Shown: positions 32,104-41,500 of the stretch, piece after piece
Layout: each line of letters starts with the position of its first letter
How positions within the stretch are numbered: position 1 is the stretch's first letter
DNA from: CAYQEU01 sp964532005
GTDB taxonomy: Bacteria > Patescibacteriota > Doudnabacteria > UBA920
Reading direction: 5' to 3'
DNA: 64,000 nucleotides
NCBI GenBank assembly: GCA_964532005.1
Contig: CAZHER010000001.1
Span: 1-64,000, forward strand
Notes under the pieces: model-generated
Seen by the model: the letters and a program-made list of their open reading frames with translations, nothing else
Told to the model about the DNA's origin: nothing
The model's database searches: none
Position numbers and translations under genes: made by a program

Positions 32104-32552
32104 TATTGGTCTGAGTTCAGGCAAAGTAAAAGAGCTGACACAAATTGCGTGTCAGCTCTTTTGAGGACAGACGGTGGTTTGCAAACCACCGTATTAGTTT
32201 TCATCACCTTTCCTCCCATCTCGACCGCCTCGGCTATTGCCTCGGCGTAAGCTCCTATCACATCTTCTCCCAGCGGCACTTCCCAAGGGATGTACCGCTT
32301 GAGTATCACTAGTCCGTCACTCCGAACTAGTGATACTTTCAAAGATGTCATGTTTTTCAGCCTCGCCTTGATGGCCAATGCTTCTTTTTTTGTGAACGTC
32401 CGGTTAAAGCACAACCGGATGGAACTGCCAATGTTCTGAATTGAGTATTCAAGCTCATTGGACTGTTGTTGGGCTACAGTGATTTTCGCCGAAGCAAAAA
32501 TCACCAAAATGAGGATCGCACTGAAAAGTGCGACAAAAATTGAGTTTTTCAT
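32100..32552 (-). CDS. Secreted hypothetical protein (150 aa)
   Basis: A 150-residue protein with a signal peptide (about 1-28, AQQQ after the hydrophobic core) and a small exported domain with three cysteines. GGAGGG lies 5 nt before the ATG at 32552 and a consensus promoter precedes it. The last third of the gene contains a perfect 22-nt palindrome (32171-32192) and a terminator-like hairpin (32128-32162), so the true 3' end of the mRNA may fall inside the frame. No family recognised. Confidence 0.65.
   Translation of the reverse strand: MKNSIFVALFSAILILVIFASAKITVAQQQSNELEYSIQNIGSSIRLCFNRTFTKKEALAIKARLKNMTSLKVSLVRSDGLVILKRYIPWEVPLGEDVIGAYAEAIAEAVEMGGKVMKTNTVVCKPPSVLKRADTQFVSALLLCLNSDQY
32128..32162. 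terminator. Hairpin terminator, bidirectional
   Basis: AAAAGAGCTGACAC and GTGTCAGCTCTTTT form a 14-bp stem with a 7-nt loop. It probably ends the gene at 30622-32103, but lies inside the frame of the minus-strand gene. Confidence 0.75.
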
Positions 32553-32580
32553 TGCATCCCTCCGAAACCAATCTTTTTAT

Positions 32581-32609
32581 ATTCTACCATAAATTTACAT
32601 TTTTGTCAA
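32581..32609 (-). promoter_or_regulatory. Promoter of the secreted 150-aa protein gene
   Basis: TTGACA (32609-32604), 17 nt, TAGAAT (32586-32581) on the minus strand. Confidence 0.88.
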
Positions 32610-32641
32610 GACATCAATAAAATAAACCCTTTTGACAATAA

Positions 32642-32666
32642 AAAACCCCCGCTTTGCGGGGGTTTT
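32642..32666. terminator. Bidirectional terminator
   Basis: AAAACCCCCGC-TTT-GCGGGGGTTTT, an 11-bp stem, placed just after the stop of the histone-H1-like gene. Confidence 0.9.
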
Positions 32667-32677
32667 GGGAAGCAGTA

Positions 32678-33136
32678 TTATTTTTTCTTTGCAGTTTTCT
32701 TTTTGGTCGGCTTTTTAGGCATAGCTTTTTTCACAGTCTTTTTTACAGCAACTTTTTTTGCCATACTTTTTGCGGCTTTCGGAACAACCTTGCGTACAGT
32801 TTTGGCAGCTCCCTTTACCTCGTTTTGAATAGAATCCCAATGGTTTTTCATCTCAGCTGCCAGAGCTGTTAGCTCAGCAGGGGAAACGGACTTTAAATTC
32901 TTGTAGTTTTTTGCAACTGTATCCACTACTTTGTTGTAATTTTGCTTGGTGGTTTTTTCAATCTTACCAAGTTCGCTTACAACTTCCTTTTTCATTTTGC
33001 CTGCCCAAGCTGAAACTTTTTTCCGATTCTTGGCATTTTTGCCAGTGAGAAAATATACTCCTGCCGCAGCTGCAGCCAGGCCTGCCAAACCAGCACTTAC
33101 TGCAACAGCTTTCTTGTGAGACTTTTTGATAGCCAT
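32678..33136 (-). CDS. Lys/Ala-rich membrane-tethered protein, H1-like tail
   Basis: A 152-residue protein. A short basic N-terminus and an Ala/Gly-rich hydrophobic helix (about 10-30) are followed by a helical domain (about 35-105). The tail (about 108-152) is made of KKA/KKT/PKK repeats like histone H1 or bacterial Hc1-type nucleoid proteins. A membrane-tethered DNA-binding role, perhaps nucleoid anchoring or DNA uptake, is inferred. It lies 20 nt after the 93-aa membrane protein in the same direction. Confidence 0.65.
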   Translation of the reverse strand: MAIKKSHKKAVAVSAGLAGLAAAAAGVYFLTGKNAKNRKKVSAWAGKMKKEVVSELGKIEKTTKQNYNKVVDTVAKNYKNLKSVSPAELTALAAEMKNHWDSIQNEVKGAAKTVRKVVPKAAKSMAKKVAVKKTVKKAMPKKPTKKKTAKKK

Positions 33137-33156
33137 ATATTTTTAAATTAATTATT

Positions 33157-33438
33157 TTATTTCTTAGTTCGTTTGGAAGATACCCGTCTGCCCGCTATGT
33201 TTTTAAAAAAGTCATAAAAAGCATAAAGGCTAAACCCTTTCTCTTTTAATGCTCTTCTTAGTTCATCCAAGTCCTGTTTCAGTTCGCTGGTGGCGAATTC
33301 TACAGTTTTGGCAACTCTTCTCACAGTTCTCATAATGCTGATAATATAGACAAACAAAATTGCCAGCAGGATGGTAATAATTATTACCGCAACCCCTGTG
33401 AGGGTGAAAAACAGTTCGACTAAAGTATCGTGATCCAT
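33157..33438 (-). CDS. DUF948-like small membrane protein
   Basis: A 93-residue protein with an N-terminal transmembrane helix (about 10-33) followed by an amphipathic coiled-coil (about 38-70), the layout of DUF948-type stress-associated membrane proteins. The ATG lies 6 nt after a TATTAT -10 box, so its mRNA is probably leaderless. Likely co-transcribed with the H1-like gene downstream. Confidence 0.65.
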   Translation of the reverse strand: MDHDTLVELFFTLTGVAVIIITILLAILFVYIISIMRTVRRVAKTVEFATSELKQDLDELRRALKEKGFSLYAFYDFFKNIAGRRVSSKRTKK

Positions 33439-33444
33439 GGCTAT

Positions 33445-33450
33445 ATAATA
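33445..33450 (-). promoter_or_regulatory. -10 element, leaderless gene at 33438
   Basis: TATTAT on the minus strand, 6 nt before the ATG at 33438-33436. Confidence 0.55.
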
Positions 33451-33458
33451 CCATATAT

Positions 33459-34001
33459 CTACGCTGGCGGGTATTGGATTAGTAACTGACGGATAATTTC
33501 GTAATACTGTTTTCTTACCGGCTCATTGCTCCCGATTTCTAAAATTTCGTCGTTGGCAGTGGTAGCGCTGGCCGTCCAGTTATACGACCCCGAAACAAAA
33601 GCTTGGTCCGTAACCAGAACTTTTAAGTGCATAATGGCGTCGTGGTTTTGCAAAGCCACAGGAATTCCCGAATTTCTCAGGTCGTTGATTATTTTTCTTT
33701 GTGCCGGGATTTCCAGATATTGTTTTTTGTCGGAAACACCCCGGACATCCACGCCGCGAAGCTTGGCCCCAAGCAGTGCGTCTTTAATGTCTTCTCTGGT
33801 AAATGTGTACACTGCAAAATAGGCGAATCGGTCAGCTTTGAGTACCGCATCTATTACAATATTGTTAAGTTGTTCATTTCGGTTATAGTAAACTTTGGTT
33901 GCAGTCCTAGGTTCCCACTGTTTTGCATATATCAAAAATGCGCAGGCAGATGCCAGCATTATAATTGCCGTTAAATATAACCCCTCCTTAAGTTTTTTCA
34001 T
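33459..34001 (-). CDS. Phospholipase D-family protein (single HKD)
   Basis: A 180-residue protein with an N-terminal membrane anchor (about 8-26) and one PLD domain. The HKD motif is HLKVLVTD (about 124-131), followed by the typical GSYNWT...NDE block. Single-HKD members such as Nuc act as dimers and cleave DNA or phospholipids. Being exported or surface-anchored, it could degrade environmental DNA for nucleotide salvage. I use the ATG at 34001; the upstream TTG at 34010 is less likely. It follows smpB by 18 nt. Confidence 0.87.
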   Translation of the reverse strand: MKKLKEGLYLTAIIMLASACAFLIYAKQWEPRTATKVYYNRNEQLNNIVIDAVLKADRFAYFAVYTFTREDIKDALLGAKLRGVDVRGVSDKKQYLEIPAQRKIINDLRNSGIPVALQNHDAIMHLKVLVTDQAFVSGSYNWTASATTANDEILEIGSNEPVRKQYYEIIRQLLIQYPPA

Positions 34002-34019
34002 TAAAAGCAAGACTGCAAG

Positions 34020-34448
34020 TTAAGCGTTGCGAATTTCTTTTTTATCTTCTCTTTTTTTAAGATAATCTCGCTTATCTTGTTTTTTTCTAGGCCGGCCCAA
34101 ACCAATTTTTACTTTTATTAACCCGCGTTTTACTTCAAACATTTCCATTGGAATCACTATTAGCCCTTTTTCTTTTCCAAGTAAGGAATCCAATTCAGAC
34201 TTATTCAGCAGCAGCTTTCTTGTTCTAGTCGGGTCATAGTTTTCATTAGGGGCGTATTGATATGGTCCAATATGGCATCCAACTAAGAAAGCTCCATTTT
34301 TAGCAACTGTAACGTAGCTGCCAGTCATGGAAACATTGCCACTTTTGACGGATTTTACTTCTGGGCCGGACAATACCAAACCAGCATCAAACGTGTTTTT
34401 GATGTCGTAATCGAAAATCGCTCTTTTGTTGTTGGCTACTTGTGACAT
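34020..34448 (-). CDS. smpB: SsrA-binding protein SmpB
   Basis: A 142-residue SmpB. The N-terminus NNKRAIFDYDI, the GLVLSGPEVKSV strand (about 24-35), the RKLLLNKSE region and the lysine-rich C-terminal tail (about 118-142) that enters the ribosome channel are all present. It binds tmRNA (29372-29762) for trans-translation. Its ATG is 6 nt after TAAAAT, implying a leaderless message. Confidence 0.96.
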   Translation of the reverse strand: MSQVANNKRAIFDYDIKNTFDAGLVLSGPEVKSVKSGNVSMTGSYVTVAKNGAFLVGCHIGPYQYAPNENYDPTRTRKLLLNKSELDSLLGKEKGLIVIPMEMFEVKRGLIKVKIGLGRPRKKQDKRDYLKKREDKKEIRNA

Positions 34449-34454
34449 AAGCTA

Positions 34455-34460
34455 ATTTTA
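34455..34460 (-). promoter_or_regulatory. -10 element of smpB (leaderless)
   Basis: TAAAAT on the minus strand, 6 nt before the ATG at 34448. Confidence 0.55.
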
Positions 34461-34604
34461 TCATTATTGCTTGTTATAAGAAAATCATCCCGTGAAAGAT
34501 GGTCGTAGATACAGCCTAACTGTTAATTGGCCAGTGTACCTATTGAATTATAATAAAGTATTTCTATTCAAAAATAATTAAACTTTCGATAAAGAATGCA
34601 TAAA

Positions 34605-34639
34605 TAAAAAGCCTCCGGTTGTGAGCCGTGGCTTTTTTC
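34605..34639. terminator. Terminator of the ATP-grasp-like gene
   Basis: AAGCC-CGG...CCG-GGCTT with T runs on both strands, about 30 nt past the stop at 34667. A plus-strand TTGGCC-16-TATAAT (34527-34554) also points at it, but no gene lies between. Confidence 0.75.
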
Positions 34640-34666
34640 AATTTGGCAATTGAAAATATTTATCTT

Positions 34667-35959
34667 TCATACCAAAACAGTGCCTAATTGTAAGCAGTCG
34701 GTTGCGCCGTGGACTTGTTTGTCTTGCCTGGCGGTAACCACTATATCCGCCAGTTCGTCCCCGATAATGTGGGCTGTGACGCGGGTGTGCCAAGTTGCCG
34801 AAGCCACTTCCGTCGGCGACACAAAATATTCAAAGTGCCGATGAAGTTGGTTGACTTCGCGCTGGATGACGAAATGTCCTTGGCTGTTCCCAGCTTCGTT
34901 CAGGGTTTCCTCGAACTTAGCGTCGTCCGAAAAGAATACACCTTTCATTCCGCTTGAAACAGATTTCTTCAGAACGAATTTGTCCGGTTCTGAGGCGATC
35001 GCATCCTGCCAGCCGGCGAGATTGAGCGCACTCTTTCCTTGCATTTTCCCGGCGGACTTGCCGACCAGAAAAGTTTGGGGAACAAACTGACGAATTTTTT
35101 CGAGCGAATCTTCTGGGATGTAGGACCGAAGGATGGTTTCCAATTCCTCATTCTGCTCTTCGTTCTTCAGTAGAGCCAAGACGGACTTCGAGCCGAGGTA
35201 TGGTTTGGGCGGGATAAGGAAGGAAACGTTGCCAGTGCGGTATCGCTCGGCAAGCTCCACCGACAGGCTGGGGGTTTTGTATAACGGCGGGAAAACGACC
35301 AGCAAGTTTTTGGGCTGTCCGTTGAGATGAAAATCAAGTTCTGAAACTACTTCCACCTCAACGCCGAACCGCTGCATCTCCTCTTTGAAGATTAGGAATT
35401 CGGGTTTGTAAAACCGTTCCTGGTCAGCGTAGAGGAATGTGAGCTTGTGGTCACCTCGGTCTTGGAGTTGCTTTGAAAGACTTTGTGCAACCCCGGGAAG
35501 TTTGTTTTGCGGCGATGCGATTCTGCTGAGTCTCGCGGCGAGTGTGGAATAACCCATTCCGCGGGGGTTGTAGCCGTCAATCTCGGCGATCTGGAAATTG
35601 CCCGAGTTATCTTCCATAAGATCAATTTTGGTGATCATGGACTCTTCTTCGGGGTTCAGCTTTTGCAACGATCGCAAAGTCTTGGAAATGCCGTTGTTCA
35701 GCACCGCTCGGATCAGCCGCCAAGCCGGCGAATGACCATTTTCGTGGTTGTCCATGGACATTACCATCTGGTTCATTCCGGCAAAACAGACTTTGACAGC
35801 TTTACCCAAGTTGTTCAGTTCTTTGGCTTTGTGTTTCGGCAGTTCGTAAACCGACGGCGATATAAGGAAACTCCTGTTTCCGGCACCGCCGTTCCATAAA
35901 CCACTACTAACTACTGCGTCCTGCAACTTTTTGTGCAGACCTTCTGCTTGTTTTGACAT
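34667..35959 (-). CDS. ATP-grasp-like protein (430 aa)
   Basis: A 430-residue soluble protein. The block IDLMEDNSGNFQIAEIDGYN (about 112-131) with its acidic pair, the FVLKKSVSSGMKGVFF lysine strand (about 332-347) and the HFVIQREV strand (about 365) resemble metal- and ATP-binding elements of circularly permuted ATP-grasp (glutathionylspermidine-synthase-like) ligases. The assignment is tentative. AAGGAG precedes the ATG by 7 nt but is buried in a stem of a three-way-junction leader. GC is markedly higher than the genome background, a sign of transfer. Confidence 0.55.
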   Translation of the reverse strand: MSKQAEGLHKKLQDAVVSSGLWNGGAGNRSFLISPSVYELPKHKAKELNNLGKAVKVCFAGMNQMVMSMDNHENGHSPAWRLIRAVLNNGISKTLRSLQKLNPEEESMITKIDLMEDNSGNFQIAEIDGYNPRGMGYSTLAARLSRIASPQNKLPGVAQSLSKQLQDRGDHKLTFLYADQERFYKPEFLIFKEEMQRFGVEVEVVSELDFHLNGQPKNLLVVFPPLYKTPSLSVELAERYRTGNVSFLIPPKPYLGSKSVLALLKNEEQNEELETILRSYIPEDSLEKIRQFVPQTFLVGKSAGKMQGKSALNLAGWQDAIASEPDKFVLKKSVSSGMKGVFFSDDAKFEETLNEAGNSQGHFVIQREVNQLHRHFEYFVSPTEVASATWHTRVTAHIIGDELADIVVTARQDKQVHGATDCLQLGTVLV

Positions 35960-35967
35960 AAATCACT

Positions 35968-36043
35968 CCTTAATGTTTTGATGTCTGCCTCAATGGCAGC
36001 GGGGAGTCGGGTATGCATCTCCAACTCCGCACTAACATTAAGG
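35968..36043 (-). promoter_or_regulatory. Three-way-junction leader hiding a Shine-Dalgarno site
   Basis: On the minus strand CCTTAATGTT (36043-36034) pairs with AACATTAAGG (35977-35968), a perfect 10-bp closing stem that contains most of the AAGGAG ribosome site. Inside are GCGGAGTTGG paired with CCGACTCC...GC, and CTGCC-ATTGA-GGCAG. The element also spans the stop codon of the upstream HAD gene. Confidence 0.6.
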
Positions 36044-36499
36044 TGTTCCCTGCTTGGTTTTTTGGATAAAAGACCAGATTTCTTCGATTTCTATTGCCGT
36101 GTGAGTTGGTTGTTCTAGAATATGTTCTGGTAGTTCTTCAGCAAACCTTCCATTTTTGTACCAGATTGTTTGCATTTCCAATTCGTTTCCAAATCTTATT
36201 TCCTTTTTCACCCTGTCTCCAATAACATAGCTGTGCTGAGGAATTGCTGAGGCGGTGTTAATTATCTCTGAAAAAAGTTTTGAAGTTTTTTGTTTACATA
36301 AAGTAATACTGGTAAAAAAATGCTCTATACCTAGTTGTTTAATGAGCTCGGCTCGTGATTCCGCAGCCATGCTAACCAAATGAAGTTCAAAATTAGCTGT
36401 TTGCAAGTTTTCCAATAGAGCAACAACTCCTGGTATGAGGCTTTGTTTTTCTGGATCATAGATTGTGCGATTGAAATCGAAAATGATTATTTTAGACAT
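36038..36499 (-). CDS. HAD-family hydrolase
   Basis: A 153-residue HAD-superfamily protein. Motif I is FDFNRTIYD (about 7-15; the second Asp of DxD is replaced by Asn), motif II is a Ser in LVSMAAES (about 43), and motif IV is VIGDRVKKEIRFGNE (about 91-105). It resembles small phosphatases of the phosphoglycolate type. The D-to-N change at motif I may weaken phosphatase activity. No SD precedes the ATG. Its leader contains an attenuator, and it lies upstream of the ATP-grasp-like gene, which may be co-transcribed. Confidence 0.75.
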   Translation of the reverse strand: MSKIIIFDFNRTIYDPEKQSLIPGVVALLENLQTANFELHLVSMAAESRAELIKQLGIEHFFTSITLCKQKTSKLFSEIINTASAIPQHSYVIGDRVKKEIRFGNELEMQTIWYKNGRFAEELPEHILEQPTHTAIEIEEIWSFIQKTKQGTP

Positions 36500-36511
36500 A
36501 ACTTTTATAAA

Positions 36512-36598
36512 TAAAAATCGGCTTTCTGTGTGTAGAAAGCCGAAGTGTGCTTGATATTTTAAAATATACTATTTAGGCAACATCAAAATCGGCTTTCT
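36512..36598 (-). promoter_or_regulatory. Attenuator-like leader of the HAD gene
   Basis: In the minus-strand RNA the sequence AGAAAGCCGATTTT occurs twice (36598-36585 and 36527-36514 on the opposite arm). CGGCTTTC (36542-36535) can pair with the upstream copy (36598-36590) as an antiterminator, or with the downstream copy followed by ATTTTTATTT (36526-36512) as a terminator. The intervening TTGAT/ATCAA and ATATTTTAAAATAT helices would extend the antiterminator. Confidence 0.65.
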
Positions 36599-36659
36599 TG
36601 TAAAAGCTGCAGAAATGCCAAAAATAGTTGTTGCTAAACAAAATATTCATATATAAGTC

Positions 36660-36688
36660 AGATTAGCAATCAATGTATTATATGTCAA
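36660..36688 (-). promoter_or_regulatory. Promoter of the HAD leader
   Basis: TTGACA (36688-36683), 17 nt, TAATCT (36665-36660); predicted start near 36653, giving a leader of about 150 nt. Confidence 0.75.
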
Positions 36689-36731
36689 ATTTTTTGCATT
36701 CATCTGGTTCAACAGACAACCAAGCTTGTGT

Positions 36732-36737
36732 TATAAT
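36732..36737 (+). promoter_or_regulatory. -10 element of argS (leaderless)
   Basis: TATAAT followed by 7 nt and the ATG at 36745. It fixes the argS start, because earlier in-frame codons lie upstream of the promoter. Confidence 0.65.
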
Positions 36738-36744
36738 TAACGTT

Positions 36745-38493
36745 ATGAAACAGTATATTAATAAGCTTTTACAACTATTTTTAGCTGATTTAGAGAAGGC
36801 AGGCAGAGTGTCTAAACTGCCTGACTTTGACATATTAATCCCAGATTTGTCGCATGGAGACTACTCAACTAATTTAGGGCTAAAACTTGCATCTGAATTA
36901 AGACAGAATCCAAATGATATAGCTGGGGAATTGGCGTCGGCTTTGGCTGTATTGGACTCTGGACAAAACAAAATTTTCGCTTCTGTTGTGCCCGCAGGAG
37001 GGTTTGTTAATTTTACACTATCTGCAGAATATTTAGGATCAGAGATCATAGATTTGAGCAAAGAAGTTTCATTTGCCGAACTGTCCGATCAAATTGGGCA
37101 GGGTAAAAAAGTTGTGTTTGAATATTCTAGTCCAAACACCAACAAGCCTTTGCATATCGGACACATTAGAAATGACGTGTACGGCAAAGCCTGCATAAAT
37201 TTGTTAAAAGCTGTTGGTTATGATGTGGTAACTTGCGAGATAATAAACGATCGCGGTATCCACATTATGAAAAGCATTTTAATGTACATGAAATATGGTA
37301 ATAACCAAACACCGGAACAGGCACAGATGAAACCCGATCATTTCGTTGGGCATTTTTATAAAATGTTTGGCCAAAAGTCTGCAGAAAATGAACAGGCAGA
37401 ACAGCAACTCAACGAAGAAGCTCAAAATTTATTGCAAAAATGGGAGCAGGCAGATCCGGAAGTTCGCGAAGTTTGGCAAAAGATGAACAATTGGTTTTAT
37501 GAGGGGGCAAAGCAGACGTATGCAAAAGAGGGTACGACTTTTGACGAAGTTGATTTTGAAAGCAGTATATATGACAAAGGACGGGATCTTGTCATGGATG
37601 GAGTTGCCAAAGGAATTTTTCAACAGGAAGAAGACAAGAGTGTCAGCATCACTTTTCCTGAGCAGCATATTGGCAAAAAATATTTGCTTCGAAAAGACGG
37701 CACAACCATCTATATTACCCAGGACATGTACCTATGGGATTTAAGAAATAAACGCCATAATCCGGAACTCGCTATTGTGACAACTGCAACTGAACAGTCA
37801 TATCATTTTGAGGTGTTGCACAGAATATTTAGGATGCTGGGGTATGCTTGGGCAGATAATTTTAAGCATCTGCCATATGAGCACGTTTATTTGGGAAAAG
37901 ATAAAATGTCATCACGCTCCGGCAACAGCATTACCGCAGATGAATTGCTAGAAAGCGTAAAGGCTCGAGTCAGGGAGACTATGGCCAGCCTTGAGCGTCT
38001 CAAAGGTTCGGTAGACGATGACGACCTTGTCGAGTCCGTTGCTTTTGGAGCTATAAAGTACGGATATCTCCACTATGAACCGCAAACCAGAATTTATTTT
38101 GATGTTGAGCAAACAATTTCGTTGGAGGGTAACACCGGCCCATATATTCAATATGCCCACGCCCGTATTAAAAGTTTGGTTGAAAAAGCCGGCCATCTTC
38201 AGCTCCAAAATCCCTCACATTTAAGCCATAATTCAGAAATGAATTTAATGAGGATTCTTCATCGGTACAACACCGCAGTACAGTCCGCAGCTTTAGAGTA
38301 TAAGCCGAATTTGTTGTGCAATTATTTGCACGAATTGGCTGGTGCCCTGAACAATTTTTATAATAATGTGCCGGTTGTTAAAGAGCCTGACGAACAAATT
38401 AAGAGCCAACGTTTAGCAGTATTGATGGCTTGTGCCAATGTCCTAAAAAGCGGACTTGGCTTGCTTGGAATTGAGGCTCCGGATCAAATGTAG
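36745..38493 (+). CDS. argS: Arginyl-tRNA synthetase
   Basis: A 582-residue class I synthetase. An N-terminal Add1 domain (about 1-110) recognises the tRNA D-loop. The catalytic core has FEYSSPNTNKPLHIGHIRND (HIGH motif about 130-140), a DKMSSRSGN motif (KMSK-like, about 383-391) and a C-terminal DALR helix bundle (about 470-582). The product charges tRNA-Arg. The start at 36745 is set by the promoter. It is followed by ileS after 13 nt. Confidence 0.96.
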   Translation: MKQYINKLLQLFLADLEKAGRVSKLPDFDILIPDLSHGDYSTNLGLKLASELRQNPNDIAGELASALAVLDSGQNKIFASVVPAGGFVNFTLSAEYLGSEIIDLSKEVSFAELSDQIGQGKKVVFEYSSPNTNKPLHIGHIRNDVYGKACINLLKAVGYDVVTCEIINDRGIHIMKSILMYMKYGNNQTPEQAQMKPDHFVGHFYKMFGQKSAENEQAEQQLNEEAQNLLQKWEQADPEVREVWQKMNNWFYEGAKQTYAKEGTTFDEVDFESSIYDKGRDLVMDGVAKGIFQQEEDKSVSITFPEQHIGKKYLLRKDGTTIYITQDMYLWDLRNKRHNPELAIVTTATEQSYHFEVLHRIFRMLGYAWADNFKHLPYEHVYLGKDKMSSRSGNSITADELLESVKARVRETMASLERLKGSVDDDDLVESVAFGAIKYGYLHYEPQTRIYFDVEQTISLEGNTGPYIQYAHARIKSLVEKAGHLQLQNPSHLSHNSEMNLMRILHRYNTAVQSAALEYKPNLLCNYLHELAGALNNFYNNVPVVKEPDEQIKSQRLAVLMACANVLKSGLGLLGIEAPDQM

Positions 38494-38506
38494 TAACATA
38501 AAATTT

Positions 38507-41500
38507 ATGAATGAAACTTCAGAAAATTCAGCAGCAGCTGGACCAAAACAATCTACCACGCCAAATTTTAACACCCTGGAACAAGAAGTTATTAACTACT
38601 GGAAAGATAACCAGACTTTTGAAAAGTCTTTGGAAAAAAATCGAGGCCGCGAAGCTTTTATCTTTTATGACGGCCCACCATTTGCCACCGGCACCCCGCA
38701 TTATGGACACATGCTCGCTTCTATAATTAAAGATGCTGTAGGCAGGTACCAGACTATGCGCGGTAAGTATGTGCGGCGTCGCTGGGGATGGGACTGTCAC
38801 GGACTGCCCATTGAAAATATAGTAGAGCAAAAGCTTAAAATTTCCGGAAAAAAACAAATTGAGGAGTTGGGTGTAGAAAAGTTTAATGAAGCTTGCAGAT
38901 CCAATGTGTTGTCGTATGTAGACGAATGGGGAAAAATGGTTGCACGCATGGGCAGGTGGACCGAGTTTGAAAATTCTTACAAAACCATGGACACTTCTTA
39001 TATGGAAAGTGTATGGTGGGCAGTGAAGCAATTTTGGGAAAAGGGACTGGTCTACGAAGACCGAAAAGTGTTGATGTACTGCAGTAGGTGTGAGACCCCG
39101 GTATCCAACTTTGAAGTTGCTATGGACAATAGTTACCGTGATATTACTGAGGATTCGGTCTTTGTAAAATTTAAAATGGTCCCGAGACAACGTATTGTAG
39201 ATTGGATTACCGATGAAAATACATATGCTTTAGCTTGGACGACAACCCCGTGGACTTTACCAGGAAATACAGCTTTAAATATTGGTCCAGAAATTTTGTA
39301 TGTCTTGGTGGAGCAAAATGATGAGCATTACATATTAGCCAAAGACCGCCTTGAAATTTTGGACGGCAATTACGAAATTAAAATGGAATTTTCCGCTCGT
39401 TCCTTGGAAGGCTTGTCATATGAGCCGCTGTATCCCGGAGTGATTGAGAATAACGGCAAAGCCCACAAAATATATCCGGAAAATTATGTGACCACTACCG
39501 ACGGTACTGGCATAGTGCACAATGCTGCCATGTACGGTGAAGAAGATTATTTGGCTGCAAAGGATAGGGATTTGCCTCGCATGGCCATGCTGGACCATAA
39601 AGGGGAATATATGCAAAATGCTCCGGAAAGTCTGCGGGGACTGTTCTTCAAAGATGCTGATCCTATTGTGTTGGATGAGTTGAAGAGCAGAGGACTGGTG
39701 TATAAGACTTTGTCATTTACCCACAGTTACCCACATTGCTGGAGATGCGGAACCCCTTTGTTTTACAATGCTTTGCCAGCCTGGTTTATCAATATTCAAA
39801 AATTGAAGCCACGACTTTTGGAACTCAACGCAACAGAAATTAATTGGTATCCGTCTCACTTAAAAGAGGGACGCTTTGCAAAATCTATTGAAACAGCCCC
39901 AGACTGGAATATTTCCCGTAACCGTTTTTGGGCTACAGCACTTCCGTTTTGGAAATGTGAAAGTTTGGACTGCGACAATGTGGTTTGCATAGGCTCTTTA
40001 GCAGAACTGATAGAAAAATCTGCCAACTTCAGTGAGGTGTATCCAGAATTTAAGCTCAATTCTAGTAATTATGAGGCTGGGGTGGACGACCAGAATTTAG
40101 ATGATGCCCCAAATTACGACAAGCTTGACCTTCACAGACCATATATTGACCGTGTGAAGTTGAGTTGTGAAAAATGTAGTGGACAAATGCAAAGAATCCC
40201 AGAAGTAATTGACTGTTGGGTTGAATCGGCATCCATGCCTTTTGCAGAGCTACATTACCCGTTTGAAAATAAAGAGCTTTACAACGAACGATACCCAGCA
40301 GATTTTGTTGCAGAATATATTGCCCAGACAAGAGCGTGGTTTTACGTCATGCATGTTATGGGTACGGTAATAAATGATCAAGCTCCTTTCCGCAACGTGG
40401 TGACAACTGGAAATATTTTGGCTGAAGACGGGAGTAAGATGTCAAAGTCAAAAAACAATTTCCCCGATCCATGGCTGGTAATTGAAAAGTATGGAATGGA
40501 TCCAATCCGATTTTATCTTTTGACTTCTCCGGTAATGAATGGCGACGATATAGATTTTTCAGAAAAAAGTATTGCGGAAATAAACCGCAAAGTTAGCTTG
40601 TTATTTTACAATGTCTGGTCTTTCTATCGAATGTATGCAAAAGACCAAAGTCCGGTTGAAAGGCCACAGTCAAACCATGTGCTGGACCGCTGGGTGCTGG
40701 CTTTGCTAGACCAGCTAGTTTCCAGAATGACACACGAGATGAACAGTTACAATACGGTTAAAGCGGGCAGATTGTTAACGGATTTTGTTAACGATCTTTC
40801 TACTTGGTACTTGCGCCGGAGCCGCGACCGCATCAAGGCTGGCGGTACGGACGCAGAGACCGCTTTGTCCGTGCTTAAATATGCGCTTGTACAAACTTGC
40901 AGACTCTTGGCACCTTTTATGCCGTTTTTATCGGAGCATATATTTCGAGATCTTACAGGACAAGAGTCAGTCCATTTGGAGAACTGGCCAGTTGCAAGCG
41001 ACGACGCAAACAAAGAAATTTTGGAAAATATGGACTTGGCCAGACAGATCGTGACTGCTGGGCACGCCCTACGAAAAGATTCGGGCATAGCTGTTAGCCA
41101 GCCGCTTCGTGCTGTTTCTGCTAATATTAAGGGAGGTTCTGACGATCTAGACCCAGAATTGGCAAATTTAGCTTTAGAAGAGTTGAATGTAAAAGAGTGG
41201 GATACTTCGTTGACGGACAAATCTAGCATTAGGCCAGAAACCATTAAAACTGCTGAGGGCGGCGACTTAGTTGCTAGTGTATATCTAGATATTGAATTGA
41301 CTCCAGAGCTGCAAATGGCAGGCAATGCTCGTAAATTGGAAAGACATATTCAAGACATGCGAAAGAAAACCGGACTAAAAGTAGGCGAAATGGTTGACTT
41401 GTACTACACTACAACGGACCAAAATTTGGAGAAGACTTTGCTTGAGCTGGTAGATAGGCGCAAAACTTTTGTAAACCAGATTCAAACTTCTTTGGAAGTT

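Noticed and set aside
34020..34448. Expectation that smpB should be adjacent to ssrA
   Set aside because: The two lie 4 kb apart on the same strand with unrelated genes between; separate leaderless and consensus promoters explain this without rearrangement.
34527..34639. Plus-strand small RNA
   Set aside because: A promoter-like pair and a terminator are present, but the terminator is explained by the minus-strand ATP-grasp-like gene and the 55-nt body shows no structure.
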